Source of the DNA: Chlorophyllum brunneum
Taxonomy: Eukaryota > Basidiomycota > Agaricomycetes > Agaricales > Agaricaceae
Length of the DNA: 64,000 bases
Reading direction: 5' to 3'
NCBI GenBank assembly: GCA_963576785.1
Contig: OY756141.1
Span: forward strand, 1,178,001 to 1,242,000
Part shown: piece by piece, positions 46,595 through 58,600 of the stretch
How positions within the stretch are numbered: position 1 is the stretch's first letter
Layout of the letters: each line of letters starts with the position of its first letter
Program-made: the position numbers and the translations under genes
Notes under the pieces: model-generated
The model's database searches: none
What the model was told of the DNA's origin: nothing
The model's input: the letters and a program-made list of their open reading frames with translations, nothing else

Positions 46595-47201
46595 ATGGTG
46601 CATATCCTTGGTGTCCAGTTGAGAGACCACTGTCTTGCAAGAGTGAGTGTGGCGTTGCCATCGGTCCATTCTCAATTATATCTTTCTCCATTATTTCTAG
46701 GTTGCCCTCATCCAGTTCTATGGCATTGGCCTAAAGACTGCCCACCGCCTCTGCGCCCGTCTCCAAATCCATGACCGCGCAAAAGTCAAAGACCTGAACC
46801 CTCTCCAAATCACCGCTCTCGCATCGTTTCTCTCCTCGCCAGCAACCTCACCACCTCTTCCCAGATACCCCCTCGCATCCCCGAATTACGTCGCACCACC
46901 TCCATCAACACCAATCCAAGATATCCAAGCTAAATTCGCTACTCATTGGGCGGAGATGGAGAAACAACGGGAGACTTCACTTCTACCGCGTAACCCCCAG
47001 AAAAAAACCTACGTCGAGCCTCTGAAGAACCTCAAGATCGAGTCCGAGTTGAGGAGGGAGATTCGGGAGAATATCGGTCACCAGAGGATGATTGGCAGCT
47101 ATGTTGGAAAGCGACATGCTATGCACCTTCCCGTCAGGGGACAGAACACCCAGAGCAATGCGAAGACGGCGAAGAAGCTCAACCAATTGGAACGTTTTTA
47201 A
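46595..47201 (+). CDS. SWS2: mitochondrial small-subunit ribosomal protein uS13m
   Basis: S13-family protein of the mitochondrial ribosome. Start MVHILGVQLRDHCLAR, then across a 62-nt intron VALIQFYGIGLKTAHRLCAR with LQIHDRAKVKDLNPLQITAL. The C-terminal core is LRREIRENIGHQRMIGSYVG, KRHAMHLPVRGQNTQSNAKT and ends AKKLNQLERF. A Pro/Ser-rich insertion (residues about 55-100), LSSPATSPPLPRYPLASPNY, separates the two S13 halves, as in other fungal uS13m. One intron. No obvious cleavable presequence, also usual for this protein. Confidence 0.93.
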
Positions 47202-47412
47202 GCGATTGCCTCCGGTTCTCCCCTAGAACTCCTCCATACAGCTCTTGGTTGGCTGTAGTAATGGCTAGCCAATGATTGGGTATATTCATAGGCGTGTGTG
47301 AGCAGCATTGCATTATTTTATAGATTATTCTGCCTCGAGCTATAGACGGCTTGCAATGTGACATTGACGCGTGTGTGACATCTAGCGGTTGATCACTACC
47401 TATTTGCTCGAC

Positions 47413-48181
47413 ATGGCGACAAAGAACTACAAGAACCTTGGTGAGGACCTCTGGAAAAGCCGGACAGAAAAGATCGTAAGAATCTGTCCACGCCATGTCT
47501 CTTTTCCATCTAACTCACGCAGAACGCAGAGCTGTTCGCGCTCACTTATGGTGCTCTGGTAGTTCAACTCATCCAGGACTACGAGGACTGTAACGAGGTC
47601 AATAAAGAGCTTGAAAAAATGGGTTATAATATTGGCACGCGCCTCATTGAAGATTTTCTGGCCAAGTCGAACATGGGTAGATGCTCGGACTTCAAGGAGA
47701 CTGGCGAAGTTGTCGCAAAGGTGAGCCATGTACACCTACATTCTTAAATAAAGACCCATCTGTCTTTAGGTCGGATTTAAGGCCTTCTTAAACATAACTC
47801 CGACAGTTACCCATGGTACTCCTCTCCCCCCTGCTTCTCCACGACCAGATTCCACAACTGGGCAGCCCGCAGGATCATGGTTTACGCTCGTGCTAGATGA
47901 GAACCCTCTGGCAGAGTTCGTGGAGCTCCCAGACGAGGTGTTGGAGGGTGGCCTGTGGTTCAGCAATGTTCTCTGCGGTGTAATTCGAGGTGCTCTGGAA
48001 ATGGTATGTTTCGTTCTTGTCTGATGATGCGCTTTCCCGACCCTCAGCTTCTCTTTAACAGGTACAGATGCAGGTTCAGGCAGAATTTGTATCTGATGTC
48101 CTTCGTGGTGACGAGACCACCGAAATACGTGTAAGATTAGTAAAATATCTAGAGGAAGAAGTCCCTGTTGGGGACGATTAG
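47413..48181 (+). CDS. BET3: TRAPP complex core subunit Bet3 (TRAPPC3)
   Basis: Core subunit of the TRAPP tether and Ypt1/Rab1 exchange factor in ER-Golgi traffic. It starts [20 protein letters not shown] and [40 protein letters not shown] contains the conserved palmitoylated Cys. The second half reads [26 protein letters not shown] and [20 protein letters not shown], ending [10 protein letters not shown] 17-residue Pro/Ser-rich insertion follows ITPTVTHGT. Three or four short introns. Tandem with BUD23, 146 bp apart. Confidence 0.95.
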
Positions 48182-48327
48182 ATTAGCCCTATTGAATGAT
48201 ATGGCGTGATAATCGTGTGGTGTTCTCTATCAAGTGGTCATTCAGGTTGTCCGCTCCCTGTGATTGCCATGAATGGGAGAGCGGATGATTTTTGATCGCT
48301 ATTTCTTCTTTCACCAAGCCCACCGAT

Positions 48328-49455
48328 ATGTCGAGGCCCGAACTCATGGCTCCTCCAGAAATCGTAAGAATCCCACCTGTCCATCTTACTCGCCATGTTT
48401 CTATTTCTTAACACCTTCAAATCAGTACTATGGTGACACTGAGGCTAAGAAATATACTCAAAAGTGTGTTAACTGACTTCCTTCCTGTGAACGAGACCGC
48501 TAATGTAACGAAGCACCCGAAACCAACAGATTCAGGCAGACATGACATACAGAGCCTTGGAGCTACTGAACATGCCTCCAGAGCAGCCCGCATTCCTGCT
48601 CGACATCGGCTGTGGTTCTGGGCTCTCTGGAGAGATATTGGATGAGGAAGGGTATTCCTGGGTTGGCGTCGACATTGCTCCTAGCATGTTAGGTGAGTTT
48701 TGCATTCCGCTTTTTGGTGGTAGGGGGTGAATTTGGATCGCCATAGGGGTTGCACTGGAGAGGGAAGTCGAGGGTGATCTGTTTCTGCATGATATCGGAC
48801 AAGGTCTTGGTTTCCGACCAGGAAGTTTCGACGGCGCAATCAGGTCAGTCATATCAGCAAACACAATTCGCTCTGCCAGTGAACGCAGGCTTTACGATAG
48901 CATATCCGTTCTACAATGGCTCCTAAACGCGGAGACATCCCATCCAACATCCTCTCCCCCTCACCGTCTTCATCGATTCTTCACAACACTTCACTCTGCA
49001 CTTCGCAATCCCTCCCGCGCAATCTTCCAATTCTATCCTTCGTCAGATGATCAAATACAATTAATCACCTCTATTGCACAAAAAGCTGGGTTTGGGGGCG
49101 GCATTGTCGTTGATTATCCGAATTCCAAGAAGGCAAAGAAGGTATTCTTGTGTCTGTTTGTCGGAGGCGGGGGACAAAAAGAAGTACCAAAAGGTTTGGA
49201 AGGAGACGAAGAAGGGAATAGTAAAGTGAGGTTCGAAAGGAGAAGAGAGAGAGAGAGATCAAGAGGCAAGAATGGGAAACGGAAAAACATCAAGGATAGA
49301 GACTGGATCTTGGAGAAGAAAGAGGTGTGTCTCAACGTTGTCCAGTGTGGTGCCATGCCCATTTTATTTCCTTTCAGCTGTATCGGAAACGGGGCAAGGA
49401 GGATGTTCCGAGGGACTCAAAATATACGGGACGGAAACGCAAGCCTGTTTTCTGA
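48328..49455 (+). CDS. BUD23: 18S rRNA (guanine-N7) methyltransferase Bud23
   Basis: Methylates G1575 (yeast numbering) of 18S rRNA with Trm112 as partner. It starts MSRPELMAPPEI, then YYGDTEAKKYTQ, and RALELLNMPPEQPAFLLDIG reads into the SAM motif LLDIGCGSGLSGEILDEEGY. Further exons: DIGQGLGFRPGSFDGAIS, ISVLQWLLNAETSHP and QLITSIAQKAGFGGGIVVDY. The basic C-terminus (RKRGKEDVPRDSKYTGRKRK) is a nuclear/nucleolar signal, ending PVF. Five introns; the last (GTGTGTC...TTTCAG) precedes the LYRKRGK exon. Convergent with BCS1: stops 51 bp apart. Confidence 0.93.
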
Positions 49456-49506
49456 GATTTCATTTGATTGCAGAACTTGCTTCACTATATGGTCTACATA
49501 CATGTG

Positions 49507-51187
49507 CTATGAGACTGATCTACGGGAGATCAAATCTTGACAAGATGCCAAGGCGTCTTTTGCTTCGTGGCGAATGAAGTGGCCTTGCAAGGCAGCCATA
49601 CTCACTCGTCCACCGATTTGCGTCTCCTTCGAGACGATATCACGAACCTGGAGAGCCATGGCTTGCACCTCACTGTCTGAGATACCTGTAACGTTAAGCG
49701 ACCCGCCATAGAATTGATTGAATAGCATTTGGGATTGTATTGGACTTGCATCGTCGATCAGTTGCGCTAGGTCCACTCGCCCGGGGCGAATGAGGGCGGG
49801 ATCCAGCTTCTCTAGATGATTGGTGGTCATGAATATGATGCGCTCTTCACCAGACGCCACGCCATCTAGAGCATTCAAGAAACCTGAGAATGTGATAGAG
49901 GATTGGTAGCTATGCGTGAAAGTCAGCGAGAAAATAAAGTTTGAAGAGCTCAGGAAGCATACCCGTCTTCGGACGTTTGCACGCGTTTGTTGAATGCAGC
50001 GTCAATGTCCTCGATCAGGACAAAGCTTCGTTCCGGCGCATTGGACAACAAATGGAAGAGCTTGTCATCAGTGAGTCCTCGTTCCGATAAATTAAGCAAG
50101 CATATATCATATGAGAGCGATCCGGCCAGTGCTTGAATAAAGGACGTTTTACCGGACCCAGGCGGACCATAGAGCAGATAGCCTCGGCGATAAGGTATAC
50201 CTGGTGACAATGGGACATATGAGTGCATTATAATAATCGACGGCAATGGCCAATCACCTCTGTCTGCATACCACTGGCGCCTTTCGAGAAAAGCCTTAAT
50301 ATCGGTCTCTATTTTTTCTGAAACACCCGGCTCTAGCACAACGCTATGAAGCGGACGCTTCCGCCTTGGCTGTCCGAAGGGCTTCCATTCGATTCCCCAT
50401 GCGGTGTGGATCACAAGCTTTCCCTCATGGCCGCGCATTGCCAGATCTCTCGCTTCCGCAAGCAAGTGGGGAAAGAATGAGCGATCGCGAGATAATGCTG
50501 TTAGCGTGACTGTTTCCCAAGGCACACCAGACACGAGTTGCATTGACCGCGTTTCGCGCTCACGTTTCACCTGTCAGCTGAGTGTAAATGGTGAGGAAGG
50601 ATACATAATCAGGAATGTTCTTGCCTGCATCCAAGCTCCGCGATACCTGAAATAATGGGTGCCAGGGCCTGCGACAAGCTTGAATAGAGCGGACGAGCTG
50701 CCGTTCTTTCGCTGCTCCACTATCGTCTCTACGCTCAGTTGGTGGCTCCGGGTCCATGGGACGCGAGAACTCTGTTGTGGCAATTGATTCTGATGTGACA
50801 TCCATGCGAGGAACCAGTCGTAGGCACGATCTTTGTTGTTGATTTCTAGAGAGACGAGCATGCGTCGCCGAAGTGCAGTAGTGCCAAAGACAAGTCCTTG
50901 GCGAAGCACAGTGAGGCCCACTCCTACTCCCTAGCCATCACATTAGCCCCACTGGAGAGTAATTGTATACAGTAGCAAGTTTACCATGAGGCCGAAGCCC
51001 GCTTGAAAGTATGGGCTGCACTTGATCAAATTAATTGTCAACGGGAGGAAAGGGGAAGACAGAGCGATCCTGTAGGAACGCACTTGTCTCCAAACACAGC
51101 GTTGAGGAAGGTGTTTGCTTGAGATGCATTTTCTACGGGTATTGCTGGCGGTGGTATGGCCTGGTTTGTCTGTGGTAGGGATGACAT
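49507..51187 (-). CDS. BCS1: mitochondrial AAA ATPase Bcs1
   Basis: Inner-membrane chaperone that moves the folded Rieske protein across the membrane during complex III assembly. N-terminus [20 protein letters not shown] and [15 protein letters not shown], then [20 protein letters not shown], the transmembrane part. The BCS1 N-domain has [20 protein letters not shown] and [20 protein letters not shown]. The AAA core has Walker [21 protein letters not shown], Walker [18 protein letters not shown], and sensor/Arg finger [11 protein letters not shown]. It ends [10 protein letters not shown]. About six introns. Divergent from the decayed J-domain locus. The length is as usual for the family. Confidence 0.95.
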
Positions 51188-51273
51188 GGTCAGTGAGGAA
51201 GGAGGCGGAACGACGCGTCGCGTCAGTCACACTTTCCTGATTAGTCCTTTCTCCACACCTCCTGTCTTCTCAG

Positions 51274-53029
51274 GTAGCAAAGCTCTCGGACGCGCTCGAC
51301 CTCTTGAGCCTCAGCGAGGTAATGGCCCCAGTCCAACGCACACATCCTAAACCTCGACGACAAACCTTAAGATTTGTACATTCGAGGAGCTCAAGGCCTC
51401 ATACAAGCAGGTTCGCTTAATCCCCTGATATTAATAGTGTCTCTTATATTATTTCAGCACGCGCTCCGCACACGCCCAGACAAGAACACGGGAAACTCAG
51501 AGGCAACGGAATTTCAGCGTGTCGGAGAAGCCTACAGAATTACTGAGACCCACCTAGAGGGGTCCAGGTTTTCAACGCATGCGACCATACTGGAGAGTTC
51601 GATCCGCTCTTTACGGAAGTCGATGCGGAGGACGTCGAGGACTTTTTATACGACTACTCTGACACGAGGACTATGAGTATGATGACTTTGATGACAACGC
51701 GGGCTCTAAACGCGCATACTACCAGATGCCCCGGAGTTTTATGCATTATTTGTGAGGAGTTTCTTATTCTCCTTGCGTCTGGGTCCGCTCATATCCGAGA
51801 GATTCTTGTTTGAGGCAATTAACAACGGTCATTACCGCTATAAATTTCCTCGTATGTGCTTGTTTAGCCATTTTATTGTACTTTGACTGCGCCACGATGA
51901 CCGTTTATAACATAAGCGTTATAGGGACAGATCGTCCCAAGATTACCCAGACCGTCTCAGATGTTCTCGAGAGGAGCAGGTAGCGGCTGAAGCCCGCCAT
52001 ACAGCTGAAGCTGCCACCCTTAGGGAGCTTCGTACCAAAGAGCAGGAGCAGGGTCGGGAACTCGCTGTCTTACACGTACATTGTGGCTGATGCTGAGCAG
52101 AGAGTTGACGCTGAAAGAAGACGGGAGCTCAAAGCTGAGCGGAAGCAAGCTCAAGCTGAGCGGAAGCAAGCTCAAGCTGAGGCTCGGCGAAAACAAGCTA
52201 AGGAAGCTGCTCGTATTCAACAGAAGCGTACTCAGGAGCTTCGCTCCGCCATCTTCGCTGCTGCACGTAAAGGGGACACGAGAAAGTCAAGAGTGGTATT
52301 TGGCAAGACGGCGTCGACGCTGCTGGTAATGAATTCAAGTACCAAGAATTCATTCTGATCCCTCCTGATGCCTCGAGACCCTCCTGCACATAGCTGTAAG
52401 GAGGGGGGACACTGATCTTTTCCAATGGCTTGATGATCATAGTTGGTCGTCCGTTCCCTGGGTTTTGTCGGTGTAATGATCTATCTTTCCGGATGCCGAA
52501 ACGAATGAGCGAGACTCGAGAGGATATACGGCGCTGCATTTCGCAATATATCACGGATACACTCTGATCGCCAAGTATGTTTTTGAGAACTACCCACCCA
52601 GGGACCCGGGGCACGGGAACATATATGATAAGCCCGCGCGTTCCAATCTCCTCTATCTGGCAGTCAAGTCGGGCGAGCCTAAGCTGGTCCGGATGGTCTT
52701 GGAGGATACTCTTTTCAAATCCCAAGATTTTGGTTCTGGCTTGTCATGGGCAAGGCGAGTCGTCTACGGGAACCAAGGGCTAAGTGTTTCCGAAGGCACA
52801 AATACTCTGATATTCTGTGGTTGTTATTGCGGTACGATCAGTTCATGGATCACGGCGACTTGAACGAGTTCAGGCTCAGACAAAGCGAGGTAACAGAAAT
52901 CTCGGCGAACACAGTGATACGCTAGACCAGCACAAAGAAAGAAAGGACGTGGGACTGGAACGGGCCCCTCCCTTCAATCGAGGTCGTGGCAGAGGAAAGT
53001 CGAGGACGCTCCGAAACACTTCATCTTAG
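51274..53029 (+). pseudogene. decayed DnaJ/coiled-coil/ankyrin gene
   Basis: Matches a fungal family with N-terminal J-domain, charged coiled coil and C-terminal ankyrin repeats. Remnants in order: J-domain ALDLLSLSE joined to ICTFEELKASYKQ and HALRTRPDKNTGNSEATEFQ; an acidic stretch FDPLFTEVDAEDVEDFLYDY; a coiled coil AERKQAQAEARRKQAKEAAR; ankyrin LLHIAVRRGDTDLFQWLDDH and GYTALHFAIYHGYTLIAKYV; and a tail NRGRGRGKSRTLR. The HPD triad reads RPD (51473-51481). Frame changes occur near 51560 and 51665, with stops at 51753 and 51981 inside otherwise continuing sequence. Some could be introns, but too many for a working gene. No convincing start codon. It may instead be a fast-evolving multi-exon gene with altered splicing. 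Confidence 0.65.
52133..52185 (+). repeat. 21-bp tandem repeat in coiled-coil part of relic
   Basis: The 21-bp unit agctgagcggaagcaagctc plus a is present twice in perfect tandem and a third time partly, coding Ala-Glu-Arg-Lys-Gln-Ala-Gln. It reflects expansion of the coiled-coil region. Confidence 0.8.
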
Positions 53030-53434
53030 ATCAACAGGTGTTTTGCGCTCCTAGTCATGTGGTAATTCGCCTTTTCCCCATCCCCTTTCACAACCTCGCA
53101 TCCAGGTTCGCATCATTCTTCGGGTCACGAGGTCTCAATTTATCGTACATTCTGCATCATGGTGTGTCAATAGTGCCATCGTGATCATGCCCCACAACAG
53201 AAAGTGCACTACTCTGGAACCATCATATGATAGTTGCTACGTTGAACATATCTTCGAGTAATTGGAATTAAATACCTGCCTATTTTTGGTCAGCGCTTGA
53301 TTAAGTAAGCGACGGTATGTTCGACTCAAACAGGGATAAACACCTCTCACACCGCTCCGTCATCCTTCCTCCAGGGTCCATATTACTAACCGGCTTTCAT
53401 ACACTGTTTATCGACTTAAACTTGCCTTGTAAAC
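53030..53434. other. spacer between J-domain relic and LUC7
   Basis: About 405 bp holding the LUC7 promoter and possibly further decayed sequence of the relic. No open frame with family resemblance and no RNA gene seen. Confidence 0.5.
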
Positions 53435-54966
53435 ATGGGACGTCTAGCCGAAATGCAGAGGAAGCTCTTAGAGGTATGTTCTTTAATAAAAGACGACCCG
53501 AAAACTGACGGATACTGTGTTTGCGTGACTGGTCTATGGTTCTTCTTGGTGAATTAGCAAATGATGGGACCGGAAGCCATGGGAGTTGCAAATGCCAACC
53601 TTCATTGGTCGGACGACAAAGTTTGCAGGAATTTCCTTTGCGGTACCTGTCCACACACGCTTTTCACAAACACGGTGCGTCTTACTTCACTCGACTCTTA
53701 TCCCCCTCCTGTCTCCTTCAATCCCGGCGGAACGGCTATTCTGGCAGCTTGGTATTAATTGTTTGGGATTGAGAATTAAGAAGCCAGAAGCCAGCGATCG
53801 GGAGGGGTTTGCAACACAAACAGTACCACGACGAAGCTGACACTCATCTCGGCCTTCTCTTGGACGCCAATAATAGAAAATGGATCTTGGTGCATGTCCC
53901 AAGTCACATACGGAACGCCTGAAGACAGAGTTCCTCGCAGCTAGAGAGGCAGACCCGAACGGGGCCATTTTTCAAAAGTTCCAACTGGAGTATGAACAGA
54001 ACATTTTTGCGTTCGTAGACGAATGTGATCGACGTATCCGAGCTGCGCATCGCCGATTGGAGAAGACGCCGGAAGAAAATGCTAAAACAACGAACCTAGT
54101 GCGTAAATGTTTTCGCGCTTCGTGAATCAAAAGACACGCTCTGATAAAGAGTTGCCTCATGTTGTAGATGCGTGAAATTGCAGAGATTGAACTCGCGATT
54201 CAGGGAGGAACTGAAAAAATTGAAGCACTCGGTGAGTTGCTGTTGTGTTTATGTAAGTGCTACTGAACAGTTATGCTTTGAAACAGGCGAACAAGGCAAG
54301 GTGGAAGAATCAATGCGTGAGATGGCAGCCATCGAAGCATTGAAGAGTGAAAAAGCCGACAAGGAGGTAAGTCTAATCTTTATGCTGGTACTGAGACTCG
54401 AGTACTGAAGTATTACATCGCGACTGTGTGAAGCGAGAGTTGCAACAGTTAACGGACACCTCGGGAGCCTCGGGACACCAGAAGTTGCGCGTGTGTGATG
54501 TCTGCGGTGCATATCTATCGGTATTGGATTCAGATCGTCGACTCGCCGATCACTTTGGCGGAAAGGTTCGTGACACTGACACGTCTCGAGGCACTGGGAT
54601 GTTAACAGATATTGAATATTGCAGATGCATCTTGGCTATCACGAACTCCGCAATATGCTGAAAACGTTTAGGGAAGAGCGTGAAAAGAAAAAGCAGGCTG
54701 GTGTGTCATCCACAATGGGAACTGGTGGCCCGCCAACGGGCTCGTCTCGTGACCATCGGTCCTCTCGTGGCGACGACTATCGCGAACGCGACCGAAACGA
54801 TCGTGATCGAGGTCATGACCGACACTCTTCTTCGCGATATGAGTGAGTATGAATTGAACAACATGCTGGCCTCGTTCTGGAATGCTGATCCGTTATCTGA
54901 ATTTATTGCAGTGATAGGCGGAGGGACAGGGAGCGCTCAAGAAGCCCAGGCAGACGGAGGTATTGA
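53435..54966 (+). CDS. LUC7: U1 snRNP protein Luc7
   Basis: Component of U1 snRNP influencing 5' splice-site choice. Exons join MGRLAEMQRKLLE to QMMGPEAMGVANANLHWSDD and the first zinc finger, CRNFLCGTCPHTLFTNT, KMDLGACPKSH. A coiled coil follows: YEQNIFAFVDECDRRIRAAH and IAEIELAIQGGTEKIEAL. The second finger is CDVCGAYLSVLDSDRRLADH with HLGYHELR. The tail is an Arg/Ser/Asp-rich RS-like segment, REREKKKQ... to RERSRSPGRRRY, where the last exon is rejoined by a phase-2 intron. Seven or eight introns. Length and order match LUC7L. Confidence 0.95.
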
Positions 54967-55624
54967 CTTGATATGGTTTCACGTCAGTTTTAGCTGTACA
55001 TAAGATTGTGTGTGAGCGAGGAATGCAGAGTTGGTGATTGGTCTATTGGTGAGTTGGTAATGATTAGGTTTTCATACGGCGCCACTGTCAACATGAGTTT
55101 GAAATATGCTTGAAGCGGGTACGGCGCCCGATTAATGATTGAATTGGAAGCGATCGGTTTGTATAGCCAATGGCTCCCGAGTGGGTGTGTGAGAGAGAGT
55201 GGTGATAGATGTGGACGGATAAACAGTGGTGACTGGAATGGCAACGTGTGCTGGGCTAGCTGGATAGGGAACTGAATTGCGCAGGGCCAGGAAGAGGCCG
55301 TGGGAGGATGGCAGATCGAGCTGAGCCAGCACCGCAAAGGCACCGCGTGACGGGTGACAGAGGCGCGTGACCAGGGCGGAGGCATGTGACGGGAGTGTGA
55401 CGGCTGAAAGGAAATATCGCCTGCGACGGAGCTTGGACCTCGCTGCCTCGCAGGCCTTCACCTCCGCCTTCCAGCCCTCCCGTTCTTTATCTCTCCTCCT
55501 CGCGTCTTCCCCTTCTCCTTCCATTATTTTTTCCATCTCTTTCTCCTCTTTCCACCTCTTCTTCCTCTCCGCAGGCCCCCACACCGTATTTAAACCTCGG
55601 CCAGGCTGGGTTTCGCCACACCAA
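54967..55624. other. intergenic: LUC7 3' flank and promoter of next gene
   Basis: About 660 bp between two plus-strand genes. The right half (55380-55620) is pyrimidine-rich (repeated TCC/CTT), typical of basidiomycete promoters. The downstream frame stays open through it to a GTG at 55367, but the first ATG in that frame is 55625. Confidence 0.45.
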
Positions 55625-58600
55625 ATGTCCGCTTTGAACTCTGCCCAGTTTGAGCAGGACATCCAGGATAATGGTATAAACGCCATGGACACCACTCCCA
55701 TTCCCCAGGCAGTCGATCCCGCTTTCTTGGCTTCAGTGCAAACTCCATCCCAGGCAGAATCCAGTCTCCAAGCACAAATTCTCCAGGTCTTCATCGACAA
55801 GTCTGATCCTACAGGCAATGCCTTGGCTCCGATGCATGTCTCCATGTCGGAACTCACGTCACCCACTTTTATCTCCTCCATGGATGCTCTTGACGCTACC
55901 GCTCCTTCAATACACCCGACTTCAGCTGCCTTTGTAGGGGATTTTGCGCCCCATCCCGTCACATATGGAATGGTCCAGCCCATAGAAAATTCCATGAGCC
56001 TTGAGCTCCCCCCGACGAATCATACCTTATCAGCATCCCCACCTCAATCGCAGATTCCATCGCCAGCGATGCAAAGTTCCAATTCATCATATCCTTTTGG
56101 GGTGACATCATCCCTTGAGTCTGCGTTGGACCCCACAGGCGTCTCTACGGGTCGTAGTCGTGCAAGTACCTCCGTATCTCCCCCTGCCAACCCCATACAA
56201 TTCCCTCAAATGCCTATCACAACCCAGCAACCCCTTCCTATTACTTTCCCTAATCCAGAACATGGCCTCGTGGAACCAATCGATCCTGTGTCTCCATCAG
56301 AACCTCATCGTTTTCTCGTTCCTTTGTTGAAGCAGTAAGTCACTTGATTCTCGCTAGTTCTCATCGTCCCAACGACCCCTGTTTTCCTTTTCTAGGATTG
56401 CCCAAACAGCTGAATCCGCCGGATATGCCCTATGCAACCATGATGATGCCTCAGCTACATCGAAGGTCGACCAACTCAAGACTAGCATCTCAAAGGTGTC
56501 TGAGATGTTGGATAGATTAACTGTATCCAGATCGGACCAATCGCGGAAGCGATGTGCGGCAGAGATGGATGAGGGACGTTCTGTGAAAGCTCTCAAAAGG
56601 GAGCCTCAAGAAGATCTGCCTCTATCCCTACCTCAGATTGATCCTTCTATCCCCGTTCCAGCTGAACAGTCGCCGACATACCCTACACCGCTATCGGCAC
56701 ATCCTTCGGGCAGCACTACTCGACCGATCGCGCTCTTACCATATTCACACTCGCAACCATCCTCTCGTGCGTCCACACCTCCAAAAATGCCACTGCCGGC
56801 TCGGTCTTCCTTTAGCCCGCCCAAATCGAATGGAATCTCGAGTTTCCCGGCTTTCATGCCACCCTCTCCTGCTGTCGAATTTCCTCCAAAAATCGCGCCT
56901 TCCGCTGGCTCTCCCGTTTTTGGTGTCTCAACCAGCCCAGATGTTTCCCAGTGGAATGACTCTATCGTTTCGACTTCACGCCATCATCACTCATTGTCGG
57001 CAGGCGCCATCACATCGCCTCTGCAGACGATCGCGATGTCACCTGGTGTAAACACTACAATGGCACACCCTCTGGATCCTTTTACTCCCAGTGTCCCGGC
57101 TCCTCCTCCAATGATCAGTTCTTCGACATCAACGATTAGTCCTCCGATCGGTCGCATGTCTCGCTCGGGTTCTATTACAGGTGTTCCTTACAGCAACACC
57201 TTTTCATTTAACTACATACCCAAAGAAGCATCCGCTTGGTCTGCAATTTCGCAACAGGCCCAGAACCTACCCCCCACCCCGCAGTCGCGATCCCAGTCAC
57301 AGTCTAACTGGTACTTTGGGCCGTCAGAACATTCCGCTCCTTCTGCGTCGCCGTCGACTACTTCTGACGTTTCAAGCACAATGGCCGGCACGGCACCCAA
57401 TACTACTCGAAGTAGTCCCGCAGACCCAGACGGGGATGACGATGGTCATGATTCGGATGGAAGCGATAGTCAGCACAGCCCATCCCACAGCAAGAAGGTT
57501 CGTTCTGAAATATCTGTTGGCATCCTCAAAATTGAATTCCATTGTTCTAGGCATCAATTGATAACCATGGATCGGGGACTTCATCATCCGACGTCCCTGT
57601 TGAATACCGGGGAGAAGTTGACCGAATTTTCTTCGAGTACCTTAACAAGATTTGCTCAAATCGTAAGTGCCCCACACCCCTAGGATGGGTCCGTTGTCTT
57701 ATGATCTTGGATTTTTTCCAACTCCCAGTCGATGCCACCGATTCTAAAGGAGAACCAATCCATCAGACACTCATGGCCAAGAAAATGCAGCGCTTAGACG
57801 AATCCCCGGATTTTCGACCGTTCAAGTTCCGTATTCAGGCCTTTACATTGGCTTTTTTGGAGGAGGTGAGTTATTTTTGACGTCAACCCCTTTTTGTGTT
57901 GATCCCAAACACATTCTCTATCTGAATAGCTTGCACGTCAGGGATATCCTGAAGAAAAGATTCCCATGAAAAAGGTATACCCTTCCCGCAACGCACGCTA
58001 TTTTGTCCGTATCCTAAGTATTCGCTAGATTCGTAACTACCTCTGGCGCCAGCCCCATATCTTGCGCTTTAACGAAGATGGGAAAAAGGCCAAGTCAAAA
58101 GGTAATCATATATGGAATATCGAAGCAAAGAAAACTGGCGATGGGAAATGGGAATTTAGGCCTTTCCACCGAAAACTCGCTGGAAGCCCCCCTAGCGTTG
58201 CTTATTGCGGTTTACGCTGGTCGTGGACACCACGCATCTGGGATCCTCAAGCTTCCTGGCAGAACGTACCTATCACATACAGCTCCCCTAATCTACCACC
58301 TTGGCTCATTTGGAAGGACGATGTTCTCTCCGGAATACCTCCGCCTGATGCCGAGAACTGCACCGTCACTGTGAATGCAAAGGTCGGTGTCCTCCTCGCT
58401 CGTGCTGACAATGTCTCATACACCATCGTCTAGTTCGTAATTGAGGGCCAGGAGGGTCACCTATCTCATACATTCAATATTACAATTGCCCCTGTGTCTT
58501 CAATTGATACGACCTCATTCTCTCGTTCCAGGCGTCCTTCTTTGGCCGGTGAACCACCAAAACGAAGCACCAGCGATTCGGCCCTATTCCAAGCTCCACA

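Noticed and set aside
55132..55995. Long minus-strand open frame opposite the unknown nuclear protein
   Set aside because: It overlaps the first exon of the plus-strand gene, is antisense to a low-complexity coding region and shows no family features; it is a composition shadow.
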